This document shows, one piece after another, positions 25,212 to 34,617 of a stretch of DNA of 64,000 bases (within the stretch, counting starts at the first letter, position 1; each line of letters begins with the position of its first letter). The translations under genes were made by a program, and so were the position numbers. The notes below the pieces were generated by a model. The model did not search any database, was not told the origin of the DNA, and saw only the letters and a program-made list of their open reading frames with translations. Source of the DNA: Pararhizobium sp. (lineage in GTDB: Bacteria; Pseudomonadota; Alphaproteobacteria; Rhizobiales; Rhizobiaceae); assembly GCA_030655075.1 (NCBI GenBank), contig JAURWE010000109.1, positions 1 to 64,000 on the forward strand, written 5' to 3'.

Positions 25212-26203
25212 GCGGCGAACAGATCACACGCGAGATCGGCAGATCCGGCGTCAAGGCTTCGGCCATCGGGCTTGGAACCTGGGCGATCGGCGGCTGGATG
25301 TGGGGCGGCACCGACGAAAAGGAATCGATATCCGCCATTCAGGCCTCGCTCGATGCGGGCGTCAGCCTTATCGACACGGCGCCGGCCTACGGACTCGGGC
25401 GGTCGGAGGAAATCGTTGGCAAGGCGCTGGCAGGCCGCCGCGACAAGGCGGTCATCGCGACCAAATGCGGCCTCGTCTGGCATACGGACAAGGGCCGGCA
25501 TTTCTTCGATCAGGACGGCAAGCCGGTGCACCGCTATCTCGGGCGCGACGGGATTTTCCACGAAGTCGAGGAAAGCCTGCGCCGCCTCGGCACTGACTAC
25601 ATCGATCTCTACATCACCCACTGGCAGGATCCGACGACACCGATTGAGGAAACGATGCGGGCGCTTGAGGACTTGAAGTCCAGCGGCAAGATCCGGGCGA
25701 TCGGCGCCAGCAATGTCAGCCATGCAGACTTGGAAACCTATGCCGCAACCGGTGGGCTGGATGCGATCCAGGAGCGGTTCAGCATGATCGACCGGGAAAT
25801 CGAGGGTGATCTGCTGCCCCTGACGAAGGCCAACGGCATTTCGACACTCAGCTATTCGTCGCTGGCCCTGGGGTTGCTGTCCGGCGTCATCGGGCCTGAC
25901 CGGGTGTTTTCCGGTGACGACCAGCGCAAGGGCAATCCGCGTTTTTCCGTACCCAACCGCCAGAAGGCCAGCGACTTTGCTGCGGCGATCCAGCCGGTCG
26001 CCGACGGGCATGGTGCCAGTATCGCGCAGATCGTCATTGCCTGGACGCTGGCGCAGCCCGGTATCACCTTTGCGCTCTGCGGTGCACGCAACAGCGCCCA
26101 GGCGATCGACAATGCCCGTGCCGGCTCCATAAGGCTCGGCGCGGACGAGCTTTCGGCCATTGACGCGGCCATATCGGCAAAACTGACGACTATGGACAGG
26201 TAA
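25208..26203 (+). CDS. Aldo/keto reductase
   Basis: This 331-residue NAD(P)H-dependent oxidoreductase has the tetrad motifs: Asp and Tyr in IDTAPAYGLGRSE, Lys in VIATKCG and His in YITHWQD. The C-terminal cofactor loop is CGARNSAQAIDNA. It could interconvert an aldose or ketose and a polyol at the entry of the pathway. The start overlaps the regulator stop by 4 nt (ATGA). Confidence 0.9.
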   Translation: MSGEQITREIGRSGVKASAIGLGTWAIGGWMWGGTDEKESISAIQASLDAGVSLIDTAPAYGLGRSEEIVGKALAGRRDKAVIATKCGLVWHTDKGRHFFDQDGKPVHRYLGRDGIFHEVEESLRRLGTDYIDLYITHWQDPTTPIEETMRALEDLKSSGKIRAIGASNVSHADLETYAATGGLDAIQERFSMIDREIEGDLLPLTKANGISTLSYSSLALGLLSGVIGPDRVFSGDDQRKGNPRFSVPNRQKASDFAAAIQPVADGHGASIAQIVIAWTLAQPGITFALCGARNSAQAIDNARAGSIRLGADELSAIDAAISAKLTTMDR

Positions 26204-26215
26204 CGGATTGCCATC

Positions 26216-27964
26216 ATGAAACGTGACGAGATATTGGACGGGCTTCGCCAGAGCCCGAAGGTGGACGTGTGTGTCATCGGCGGCGGCATCAACGGCATCA
26301 GCGTCTTTAGGGAGCTGGCGCTGCAGGGGCTGAGCGTTCTGCTGGTCGAGAAACACGACTATTGCTCCGGCGCCAGTGCCGCCCTGTCTCGCATGGTGCA
26401 TGGCGGGCTTCGTTATCTGGAGAACGGCGAGTTCAAGCTGGTTCAGGAATCGCTCACCGAGCGCGACCGGCTGTTGCGCAACGCACCGCATTACGTCACA
26501 CCGCTGCCGACGACGGTGCCGGTGTTCGATATTTTTTCCGGTCTCGGCAATGGGCTGGTGCGGTTCCTCGGGCTCACCCGGCGGCCAAGCCGACGCGGTG
26601 CGATCGCTGTCAAGGCGGGGCTCAGTATCTACGATTTTCTGACGCGCAAGCGGGCGCTGATGCCGCGCCACCAGTTTCGCGGCCGGGCGGCGACTCTGGC
26701 CAAATGGCCGGCTCTTCACCCAGGCATCAAGAGCTCGGTGACCTATTACGATGCCCAGGTCAGCCATCCGGAACGGCTGGGCATCGAGCTTTTGCAGGAC
26801 GGGTTTGGCGCGGGGCTTGGTGCGAGAGCGCTGAACTATGCAGAGATCCGCCAGGTATCGGCCGGGCGCTATGAGGTTCTCGACCATATCGGCGGTCAAT
26901 CGGTGCCGGTCGAACCTGCCGTCGTCATCAATGCGACGGGCAGCTGGATCGACATCACCAATGGCGCGCTGTTTACCGGCGAGACGCGGCCCGCACCGAT
27001 GGTGGGCGGCACCAAGGGGTCGCACCTGGTCATCGACAATCCGGAGCTGCTCAAGGCGCTGGCCGGTCACATGATCTATTATGAAAACGATGATGGGCGG
27101 ATCTGCATTCTCTTTCCCTACCTCGGGAAAGTTCTCGTCGGCTCGACGGACATTCGTATCGATGACCCTGATGCGGTGCGCTGCGAGCCGGATGAGAAAG
27201 ACTATATCCTGCAATCGCTGGCGTTCGTGCTTCCAGACATCACTATCCGGCCGGAAGAGATTGTCTTCCAGTTTGCCGGGGTGCGACCGCTGCCCGCCAG
27301 CAACGACGACATTACCGGGCGCATTCCGCGCGACCATTTTTGCACCACCGTGGAATCGACCGCCGGCGGGCCGCCCGTGCTCTGCATGATCGGCGGCAAG
27401 TGGACGACCTTCCGATCGTTTGGTGAACTTGCAGCCGATATGGCGCTGGAGCGGCTTGGCAAAACCCGGAAGATTTCGACGGAAAACCGCGCCATCGGCG
27501 GGGGCCGGGGGTTTCCGGCGAGCCCGGCGGCATGGATTGCCGATATCGCCCGCCGGACCGGTCTCGAAGGCCTACGCGCGGCCGAGCTTTTTGCCCGCTA
27601 CGGAACCGGCACCGAGCGTGTTGCCGCCTTTGTTGCCGGGGATGCCGACAGGCCGCTGCCTCAGGGTGGCTATTCCGTGCGCGAACTTCGGTGGCTGATC
27701 GAGACCGAAGCGGTCGAGCATCTCGACGATCTTCTTCTGCGGCGCACCACACTGGCGATCTCGGGCAATCTCTCGCTCGACATGGTGGATGCCGTGCTTT
27801 CGGTTCTGGCGCAGCAGAAATTGTGGAGCGCTGCAGAAAGCACCACTGAGCGTGCCCGTTTTCTCACCGATCTTCGCGAGCGCCACGGCATCGACGAGGA
27901 CACACTTTCCGCAAGGAACGATCAAAGGAGTATCGAATGCGAAACAACCGTAAAGTCCGGATGA
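26216..27964 (+). CDS. GlpD/EryB-like FAD-dependent polyol-phosphate dehydrogenase
   Basis: This 582-residue flavoprotein resembles aerobic glycerol-3-phosphate dehydrogenase. It has the FAD motif VIGGGINGISVFRELALQG (about residues 20-38), SRMVHGGLRYLENGEF and a C-terminal GGKWTTFRS. It is some 80 residues longer than E. coli GlpD, with the extra length in the C-terminal helical domain. In a kinase-aldolase operon it probably oxidises a phosphorylated polyol to a ketose phosphate, as EryB does for erythritol phosphate, and passes electrons to quinone. The last 28 nt overlap the aldolase gene. Confidence 0.87.
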   Translation: MKRDEILDGLRQSPKVDVCVIGGGINGISVFRELALQGLSVLLVEKHDYCSGASAALSRMVHGGLRYLENGEFKLVQESLTERDRLLRNAPHYVTPLPTTVPVFDIFSGLGNGLVRFLGLTRRPSRRGAIAVKAGLSIYDFLTRKRALMPRHQFRGRAATLAKWPALHPGIKSSVTYYDAQVSHPERLGIELLQDGFGAGLGARALNYAEIRQVSAGRYEVLDHIGGQSVPVEPAVVINATGSWIDITNGALFTGETRPAPMVGGTKGSHLVIDNPELLKALAGHMIYYENDDGRICILFPYLGKVLVGSTDIRIDDPDAVRCEPDEKDYILQSLAFVLPDITIRPEEIVFQFAGVRPLPASNDDITGRIPRDHFCTTVESTAGGPPVLCMIGGKWTTFRSFGELAADMALERLGKTRKISTENRAIGGGRGFPASPAAWIADIARRTGLEGLRAAELFARYGTGTERVAAFVAGDADRPLPQGGYSVRELRWLIETEAVEHLDDLLLRRTTLAISGNLSLDMVDAVLSVLAQQKLWSAAESTTERARFLTDLRERHGIDEDTLSARNDQRSIECETTVKSG

Positions 27965-28779
27965 ACCGCCTGTTTGGCGAAGGCCGCTGCCTCGACGTGG
28001 CGATCGACCACGGTGTCTGCAACGAGCCGTCTTTCCTCAGCGGTCTGGAAGACATGCCGGCGGTCGTCAATGCGCTGGTGGCTGCGGCACCCGACGCGAT
28101 CCAGATGAGCTATGGTCAGGCCGACTTGCTCCAGGATATCCCCGGCAAGGACAAGCCGGCGCTGGTCATGCGCATCGACATGGGCAATCCCTACAACCGT
28201 ATCCGCCATCGCCACATGTGGGCGCTGCTTCAGAACGAGGCCGAGCCGCTGGTCGGCGCGCTCGAAATGGATGCGGCCTGTGTCGTCGTCAACCTGTTCA
28301 TGCTGCCCGACGAGCCGGATCTGTTCCGCCAGTGCGTGCAGAACATTTCCCGCGTGCGGGCCGATTGCGACAAGTACGGCATGCCGCTGATGATCGAGCC
28401 GCTGGTGATGCAGCCGGTAACGGAAAGCGGCGGCTACATGGTTGATGGCGATGCCGACAAGATCGTGACGCTGACCCGGCTGGCGCGCGAAATGGGCGCC
28501 GATATCGTCAAGGCCGACCCGACCACCAATGCGGAGGATTTTCACCGGGTCGTGGAGGCTGCCCGTTGCCAGGTTCTGGTGCGCGGCGGCGGCAAGGAGG
28601 ATCTTCGCGCCGTGTTCGACAAATCTGCGGCCTTGATGCAGCAGGGTGCAATGGGCATGGTCTATGGGCGCAACATCTATCAGCATGCCAATCCCGGTGC
28701 CGTCGTGCGGGGCCTGATGGCGATCATTCATGAGGATGCAAGCGGCGAGGACGCGTTCAAGCTCTACGAGCGTGGCTGA
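27937..28779 (+). CDS. Class I aldolase, DhnA/LsrF-like (COG1830 type)
   Basis: This 280-residue TIM-barrel protein resembles DhnA/LsrF-type class I aldolases. The Schiff-base lysine is probably in ADIVKADPTT. The phosphate-binding end of the barrel is VLVRGGGKED and MGMVYGRNIYQH. It would cleave a ketose phosphate or modify a phosphorylated dione. The ATG follows AAAGGAG and lies 28 nt inside the upstream gene, an unusually long overlap. It lacks the thiolase-type features of LsrF substrates that could be checked by eye, so the reaction stays open. Confidence 0.82.
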   Translation: MRNNRKVRMNRLFGEGRCLDVAIDHGVCNEPSFLSGLEDMPAVVNALVAAAPDAIQMSYGQADLLQDIPGKDKPALVMRIDMGNPYNRIRHRHMWALLQNEAEPLVGALEMDAACVVVNLFMLPDEPDLFRQCVQNISRVRADCDKYGMPLMIEPLVMQPVTESGGYMVDGDADKIVTLTRLAREMGADIVKADPTTNAEDFHRVVEAARCQVLVRGGGKEDLRAVFDKSAALMQQGAMGMVYGRNIYQHANPGAVVRGLMAIIHEDASGEDAFKLYERG

Positions 28780-28813
28780 GAACGGCACTTTCGAACCTGG
28801 GAGGGGGGAGACT

Positions 28814-30346
28814 ATGGGACAATATCTTTTGGGGCTGGATGCCGGCAACACGGTCATCAAGGCGGTGATTTTCGATATCGAGGGCAATGAGATTGCGGCT
28901 GCGTTCGAAGAGGGACACAGCCGCATGCCGCGCCCCGGCCATGTCGAGCGCGAGCTGGACGAGCTCTGGGCCAACGCTCGGCAGGTGATCGCGCGCTGCA
29001 TTGAGCAGGCAAAGATCCGCCCGGAAGAGATTGCCGCGATCGGCTGCGCCGGTCATGGCAACGGCCTTTATGCGCTGGACCATGCGGGCGAGCCGCTGCT
29101 CGGGATTCAATCTCTCGATACACGCGCGGCCGATCTTGTCGAGGAATGGCGCGAGCGGGGTGTCGGCGACCGCACCTACCCGATCGGCCAGCAGCGGCCG
29201 TGGCCATCGCAGACGCCGACCCTGATGGCCTGGCTGAAACGCCACCGGCCGGAAATCTTCGGCAAGATCGGCACGGTGTTTCTCTGCAAGGATTTTATCG
29301 TCAACCGCCTCACGGGAAAGCGTGTCAGCGAGGTCTCCGACATGACCGGCTGCGGGCTGTTGAATGTTGCCGCCCGCCGGTACGACGCGGAGCTGATGGA
29401 GGCTTTCGGGCTTGGAGACGATATCGGCCTTCTGCCCGATCTGATCGAGAGCTCCGATATTGCCGGACATGTGACCGAGGAGGCGGCAGCGCAGACCGGG
29501 CTGGCGGCGGGAACGCCCGTCATCGGCGGGTTATTCGACGTCATCGCCTCGGCCATCGGTTCCGGTGTGACCCGCACGGGGGCTGCCTCGATCATCGCCG
29601 GCACCTGGAGCATCAACCAGGTCATCATCGACCGGCCGCAGCTCGACGGCCCGGTGTTCATGTCCTCGACCTTCGACCGCGACCGCTACATGGCGATCGA
29701 ATCGAGCGCCACGTCGGCGGCCAATCTCGAATGGCTGGTGCGGGAGTTTTTCCCGGATGCACAGCCGGACGCGCGCTCAGCCTTCGACCTTTGCGGTGAT
29801 CTCGTCGCGTCGGTCGAGCCTGCGGCCGACGATCCGGTCTATCACCCTTTCCTCTACGGCGCCCAGCAGGACGGCAATGCCCGGGCCGGGTTCTACGGCG
29901 TGGCGGGCTGGCACACCAAGGCGCATCTCGTCCGCGCGGTCTTCGAAGGCGTCGCCTTCGGCCATCGCCATCATGTCGAGAAGATGCGCGAGGCCGGTGC
30001 GGTGTTCAACGACGCGGTGCTGTCAGGCGGCGGCTCGCGCAGCCTGATCTGGCCGCAGATCTTTGCCGATGTGCTGGGGCTGCCGGTCTCCGTGGCCCGG
30101 TCGCGCGAGACCGGTGCCTTGGGGGCGGCAATCGCGGCGGGAACCGGCGCCGGGGTGTTTCAAAGTTTCGGCGAGGGCGCCGGTGCCATGGTGCGGCTTG
30201 AGCGGCACTACCGGCCGAATACAGCGCTGGAAAGCCATTACGGGGGGCGATACAGCCTCTATGTCGATATGGCCGAGGCCATGGCGCCACTGTGGCGGCG
30301 TCTGGCGGCGCAGCCTGTCCGGGCGGCGGCCGATGTGGCGGCATAG
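28814..30346 (+). CDS. FGGY-family carbohydrate kinase
   Basis: This 510-residue kinase has an actin-like fold in two halves. The first phosphate loop is LLGLDAGNTVIKAVIF. The ADP-binding region is NDAVLSGGGSRSLIWPQIFADVLG, then a GALGAA motif near the C-terminus. It phosphorylates the imported polyol or ketose, the first committed step. Among FGGY members it looks closer to erythritol/xylulose-type kinases than to glycerol kinase. The ATG at 28814 follows GGGAGGGGGGAG. A terminator follows 31 nt after the stop. Confidence 0.9.
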   Translation: MGQYLLGLDAGNTVIKAVIFDIEGNEIAAAFEEGHSRMPRPGHVERELDELWANARQVIARCIEQAKIRPEEIAAIGCAGHGNGLYALDHAGEPLLGIQSLDTRAADLVEEWRERGVGDRTYPIGQQRPWPSQTPTLMAWLKRHRPEIFGKIGTVFLCKDFIVNRLTGKRVSEVSDMTGCGLLNVAARRYDAELMEAFGLGDDIGLLPDLIESSDIAGHVTEEAAAQTGLAAGTPVIGGLFDVIASAIGSGVTRTGAASIIAGTWSINQVIIDRPQLDGPVFMSSTFDRDRYMAIESSATSAANLEWLVREFFPDAQPDARSAFDLCGDLVASVEPAADDPVYHPFLYGAQQDGNARAGFYGVAGWHTKAHLVRAVFEGVAFGHRHHVEKMREAGAVFNDAVLSGGGSRSLIWPQIFADVLGLPVSVARSRETGALGAAIAAGTGAGVFQSFGEGAGAMVRLERHYRPNTALESHYGGRYSLYVDMAEAMAPLWRRLAAQPVRAAADVAA

Positions 30347-30376
30347 CCACTACTGAGTGGCACATGATTTAGACAA

Positions 30377-30408
30377 AACGGGCCAGCTCATGCTTGAGCG
30401 GGCCCGTT
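30377..30408. terminator. Terminator between the kinase and the dimethylglycine-dehydrogenase-like gene
   Basis: AACGGGCC-A-GCTCA pairs with TGAGC-GGGCCCGTT around a TGCT loop (arms 30377-30390 and 30395-30408). It lies between convergent genes. CGTTTT follows on the plus strand and AAAACGG precedes it, so it can serve both directions. Confidence 0.82.
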
Positions 30409-30436
30409 GCCGTTTTGGCCTATGTCCGGAGCAGGG

Positions 30437-32998
30437 TCAGGTCCGGGGCTTGAGGTTCTCAGGGTCGTAAAGCGGCTTGTAACCGATGCTGACGACCTCG
30501 ACCGGGTAGGTTTCTGCGAAGTATTCGACGTTGAGCTTGCAGCCTTCCTGGCAATAGGCGTGCGGCAGGTAGGCCAGGGCGATGTTCTTGCCGATGGTCG
30601 GGCCAAAGGCGATGGAGGTGGTGTAGGAGCGCCGGCCAAGCTCGTCGATCAGCACCTCGCCGGTTGCCGGGTCCATCACCGGCAGCGAGCCGACCGGGTA
30701 ACGCTTGACGCCGCTCTTGTCGGTGTTTTCGGTCATGACCAGGGTGCAGAGCATCGCCGGCTGGTGATCGCGCGCCTTGTATTCAAGATGCTTGGCCTTG
30801 CCGCGGAAATCGGCCTCCTTGACCTTCGGGCGGGCAAGATCGGCCTCGATGAGGTTGTACTGGGTGAGAAGGTCAGCGTTCTGCAGGCGCAGGCTCTTTT
30901 CCATGCGGCGCGAGTTGGCATAGGTCTCGACGCCGAAGGCCATGACGCCGGTGGCGCGCAGGGCGTCCCAGACGGCCAGGCCATCCTCGTATTTCATGTG
31001 CAGCTCCCAGCCCTGTTCGCCGACATAGGAGATGCGGAAGGCGGTCACCGGCTTGCCACCGATCTCAATCTGCTTGATCGCGGCGAAGGCGAAGTTTTCC
31101 GGATCGAGCGCGGCAGGTTCCGCAACAGCTTTCTTCAGCGTGTCGCGGGCGTTTGGCCCCCAGATGCCGATGGTGATGAACTTTTCCGTGACGTCGGTGA
31201 TGGTGACGTCGAGGCCGCGATCCTGTGCCACGCGCTTCATGTAGTGGAAGTCACGCGGGCCGGCGTCGGCGCCGTTGATCAGGCGGCAGCGATCGGCCAT
31301 GCGGATGACGGTGAAGTCGGCGCGCACCATGCCCTCGTCGTCGAGGAAGTGGGTGTAGATGCCCTTGCCGATATTGCCGTCGCCGCCGATCTTGGCGGCG
31401 CAGAGCCATTCGAGAAGCGCGACATGGTCCGGGCCCTCGATATCGACCATGTGGAAATGCGAGAGATTGACGATGCCGCAATCCTCGCTCATGGCGAGAT
31501 GTTCGGCGTTCGAGACACGCCAAAAGTGGCGGTTGTCCCATTCGTTCTCGCGCACCGGAACCTTGTCGCCGTATTTTTCCAAGAGGTGTTCGTTGGCGGC
31601 GTAGCCGTGGGCACGTTCCCAGCCGCCGAGCTCCATGAAGTGACCGCCGAGTTCCTTTTCGCGCTCGTGGAAAGGCGACCGCTTGACGCTGCGGCTCGAC
31701 GCATAGGGTTCGCGGGTGTGGACAGCCGGGAAGTAGATCTTCTGGGCAGCCTCGTAGCAGCGGTTCTCGATGAACTCTTCCGTCAGCTGGTGCGGGTAGA
31801 AGCGGGCATAATCGATCGAATTGTGGTCGATCTCGGTGCGGCCGTCGGTCATCCAGTCGGCGATCAGCTTGCCGTAGCCGGGGCCGTCCTTGACCCAGAT
31901 GGCGACGCAGTACCAGAGGCCGCGCACCTTCTGGCTTTCGCCGCAGGATGGGCCACCGGCGGCCGATACCTGCAAGAGGCCGTTGAAAGAGTGGCCTTCA
32001 TTGTAGCCGATCTCGCCGAGGATTGGGGTGAGTTCGATCGCCTTTTCCAGCGGCTCGATGATCTGTTCCATGTCGAGATCGCGCTGCGACGGCGACAGGC
32101 GGGCTTCGTGCTTTTCGAGAATGTCGCGCGGGTGGCAAAGACGGGGCGTCTTTTCTTCGTAATAGCCCCACTCGAGCTGGCCGCCTTCTGTCGTTTTCGG
32201 GTCGCCGGTGTCGCGCATGTAGGCCGAGTTGCCCTGGTCGCGCAGGAGCGGGTAGCCGATTTCCTTGCCGGTGCCTTCGAACTCGTTGTAGGGACCGAAG
32301 AAGGTCAGGGGATGGTCGACCGGCATGACCGGCAGGTCCTCGCCGACCATTTCGGCGATCAGGCGGCCCCAGATGCCGGCGCAGACGATGACGTGATCGG
32401 CCATGATCGTGCCGCGATGGGTGACGACGCCCTTGATGCGGCCGCCTTCGACGATCAGGGACTGGGCCGGCGTGTTGCCGTAGATCTGCAGCTTGCCGGA
32501 CTTTTCAGCGGCATCGACGAGCTTGCCGGCGACGGTCTGCGAGCGCGGAATCACAAGGCCGGCATCCGGATCGAACAGGCCGCCCATGACCATGCTTTCC
32601 TCGATCAGCGGGAACTTTTCCTTGATCTCGGCGGGGGAAACATAGTGCGCCCGCGTGCCGAAAGCCTTGGCGGAGGAGAGCTTGCGCTTGATTTCCTCCA
32701 TCCAGCTGTCGTCGCCGGTGCGGGCGACTTCGAGACCGCCGATGCGGGCGTAGTGGCCCATCTTCTCGTAGAAATCGATCGAATATTGCGTGGTCCAGAC
32801 GGAGAGGTAGTCATGGCTGGTGGTGTAGCAGAAGTCTGAGGCATGGGCCGTCGAGCCGATGTCGGTCGGGATGCCCGACTTGTCGATGCCGACGATATCG
32901 TCCCAGCCGCGCTCGATCAGATGATGCGCGATCGATGCGCCAACGATGCCGCCCAACCCGATGATGACGACTTTCGCTTTTTGCGGAAACTGTGCCAT
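30437..32998 (-). CDS. Dimethylglycine/sarcosine dehydrogenase-like flavoprotein with GcvT domain
   Basis: This 853-residue two-part enzyme has an N-terminal FAD oxidase domain (VVIIGLGGIVGASIAHHLIERG; residues 10-31) and a C-terminal aminomethyltransferase (GcvT-like) domain from about residue 450. The GcvT part would pass the released one-carbon unit to tetrahydrofolate. H52 in GSTAHASDF is where family members attach FAD covalently. It probably demethylates a methylated glycine such as dimethylglycine. It sits alone, with about 250 bp of upstream DNA that holds no gene. Its exact amine substrate is not visible. Confidence 0.85.
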   Translation of the reverse strand: MAQFPQKAKVVIIGLGGIVGASIAHHLIERGWDDIVGIDKSGIPTDIGSTAHASDFCYTTSHDYLSVWTTQYSIDFYEKMGHYARIGGLEVARTGDDSWMEEIKRKLSSAKAFGTRAHYVSPAEIKEKFPLIEESMVMGGLFDPDAGLVIPRSQTVAGKLVDAAEKSGKLQIYGNTPAQSLIVEGGRIKGVVTHRGTIMADHVIVCAGIWGRLIAEMVGEDLPVMPVDHPLTFFGPYNEFEGTGKEIGYPLLRDQGNSAYMRDTGDPKTTEGGQLEWGYYEEKTPRLCHPRDILEKHEARLSPSQRDLDMEQIIEPLEKAIELTPILGEIGYNEGHSFNGLLQVSAAGGPSCGESQKVRGLWYCVAIWVKDGPGYGKLIADWMTDGRTEIDHNSIDYARFYPHQLTEEFIENRCYEAAQKIYFPAVHTREPYASSRSVKRSPFHEREKELGGHFMELGGWERAHGYAANEHLLEKYGDKVPVRENEWDNRHFWRVSNAEHLAMSEDCGIVNLSHFHMVDIEGPDHVALLEWLCAAKIGGDGNIGKGIYTHFLDDEGMVRADFTVIRMADRCRLINGADAGPRDFHYMKRVAQDRGLDVTITDVTEKFITIGIWGPNARDTLKKAVAEPAALDPENFAFAAIKQIEIGGKPVTAFRISYVGEQGWELHMKYEDGLAVWDALRATGVMAFGVETYANSRRMEKSLRLQNADLLTQYNLIEADLARPKVKEADFRGKAKHLEYKARDHQPAMLCTLVMTENTDKSGVKRYPVGSLPVMDPATGEVLIDELGRRSYTTSIAFGPTIGKNIALAYLPHAYCQEGCKLNVEYFAETYPVEVVSIGYKPLYDPENLKPRT

Positions 32999-33245
32999 TG
33001 CGTACTACCCCGATTAGTATTGAACCCGGATTTTAGGATTTGCGGCGCAGCAATTAGAGCCTGTCTACGACATAATCCGCATGTTGCACGACGACTGCCG
33101 CACAGTCCGGCGATGCGGGGCATCGACCGGTTGCGTGATCGTTGGCGGGTACCATAGGCCGGGAGAAGGTTTGCGCGCGAGCGAAACCTGTTGAGAGATG
33201 GGTAATTGTTGGCGTTTCGCCGATTTGCGGCGGTCAGCTTGCGGT

Positions 33246-34463
33246 TCAGAGCGCGCCGTTGCGCGGCGGCGGCGTTTCGTTGAGGTGATAGTCGCCAACG
33301 ACATGATATTTCCAGCGAACCGGATCGTGCAGGGTATGGGTCCGGGCGTTGCGCCAGTGGCGGTCGAGGTTGAGGCTGATCCGGGTCGAGCCTGTGCCTG
33401 CCAGTTCAAACAGGGTGCTGGTGGCTTCGAGCGCGATCTCGGTGGTTAGGACCTTGGCGCCGGCAACGGCCAGCGTCGCCTCGACGATGTTGCCTTCTGT
33501 CGGGTTGACCTGGGCAATATCGACCTTGTGACCCGCCCGTTCGACCAGTGCCGATGCGGCCTCGATGCGGATGGCGAGATTGCCGACTTTGGCGATGGTC
33601 AGCGGGTCCTGCGAGGCGCGTTCGACGCCGCTGTTCATCCAGGGGCGGGCTTTAGTGCGCACGAAATCGACCGTATCCTTGAAAGCAGCGCGGGCGATGC
33701 CGAGATCGACGCCGGCATGGATGATCTGGCCGACGGAGCCGATGGTGGTCGCCCGCTCGAAACCCTTGTGATGACGCACGACGGCGTCGGCGTTGACATA
33801 GACATTCTGCAGAACGGTGGTGCCGCTGCCGGTGGTGCGCTGGCCGAACCCGTCCCAGTCGTCGATGATCTGCAGGCCTTCGGTGTGGCGCGGCACGAAG
33901 GACATGGTCAGCTTGTCGTGGGCATCAAGCGCGAAAACGACCACCCATTCGGCGAAGAGCACGCCGGTCGAATAGAATTTGCGGCCGTTGATGCGGTAGC
34001 CGATGCCGTCGGCGGTCAGGCGGGTGTTGTAGTCGCCGACCGTCTTGGTTCCGGTTTCCGACAGGGCATTGCCGAAGCGGTCACCGGCCAGCGCCCGGCC
34101 GAAGAAGTATTTCTTCTGCTCCTCACTGCCATCGGTGCGCAGCGCTTCGAGGATGTAGAAATGGTTCTGCGGGATCTGGCCGATCGAGCTGTCGGCTTCC
34201 GAAAGGATGGCGGTGACTTCGGCGAGCACCGCATTCGAAACATCGGCGCCGCCGTATTCGTCGGGAACGGTGATGCCGAGCAAGCCCGAATGAGCGAGAA
34301 GATCGAGCTCCTCATAGGGAATGATGCGATTGACGTCGCGTTCGCTGGCTCTCTCGGCGATGATGGCGGCGACGCTGACGGCGGCGGCGATCGCCTCCTC
34401 CTCGGTGTGAATCCGGGTGGCTGCCGGGCGAATATGCTCGGAGAGATGGGACACTGTTGCCAT
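33246..34463 (-). CDS. SfnB-like sulfur-acquisition oxidoreductase (acyl-CoA dehydrogenase fold)
   Basis: This 405-residue flavoprotein resembles SfnB and the DszC-type FMNH2-dependent monooxygenases. Characteristic stretches are HSGLLGITVPDEYGGAD, QIPQNHFYILEAL, LSETGTKTVGDY and a C-terminal RHWRNARTHTLHDPVRWKY. It is likely used to release sulfur from organosulfur compounds such as sulfones. Reduced flavin would come from the neighbouring flavin reductase. The C-terminal 50 residues recur in a relic at 36778-36954. The TATACT -10 box and candidate operator lie 65-90 bp upstream. Confidence 0.87.
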   Translation of the reverse strand: MATVSHLSEHIRPAATRIHTEEEAIAAAVSVAAIIAERASERDVNRIIPYEELDLLAHSGLLGITVPDEYGGADVSNAVLAEVTAILSEADSSIGQIPQNHFYILEALRTDGSEEQKKYFFGRALAGDRFGNALSETGTKTVGDYNTRLTADGIGYRINGRKFYSTGVLFAEWVVVFALDAHDKLTMSFVPRHTEGLQIIDDWDGFGQRTTGSGTTVLQNVYVNADAVVRHHKGFERATTIGSVGQIIHAGVDLGIARAAFKDTVDFVRTKARPWMNSGVERASQDPLTIAKVGNLAIRIEAASALVERAGHKVDIAQVNPTEGNIVEATLAVAGAKVLTTEIALEATSTLFELAGTGSTRISLNLDRHWRNARTHTLHDPVRWKYHVVGDYHLNETPPPRNGAL

Positions 34464-34526
34464 AGATCGCTTCCAATCCTGTCAGGGTGCCCCATGAGTG
34501 CAGCATCGTGAACCGGCCGGGAAGAA

Positions 34527-34551
34527 AGTATATTCTATCGATTTTATCGAT
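34527..34551 (-). promoter_or_regulatory. Promoter and sulfur-regulon operator, copy C (sfnB-like gene)
   Basis: CTATCGATTTTATCGAT (34535-34551) matches copy A at 13 of 17 positions and is a perfect repeat ATCGAT-TTT-ATCGAT. Immediately downstream on the minus strand lies TATACT (34527-34532), a good -10 box. The operator therefore covers the -35 region. Confidence 0.65.
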
Positions 34552-34617
34552 ATTGAACTTTCTTTGCTTCCAGACCTGTTCTGGCGCTGTATCGGTATCA
34601 GGATCGGTGCGCGGTTC

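Noticed and set aside
30407..32839. 810-codon plus-strand frame
   Set aside because: It is the antisense shadow of the dimethylglycine-dehydrogenase-like gene, whose domains and start are clear.
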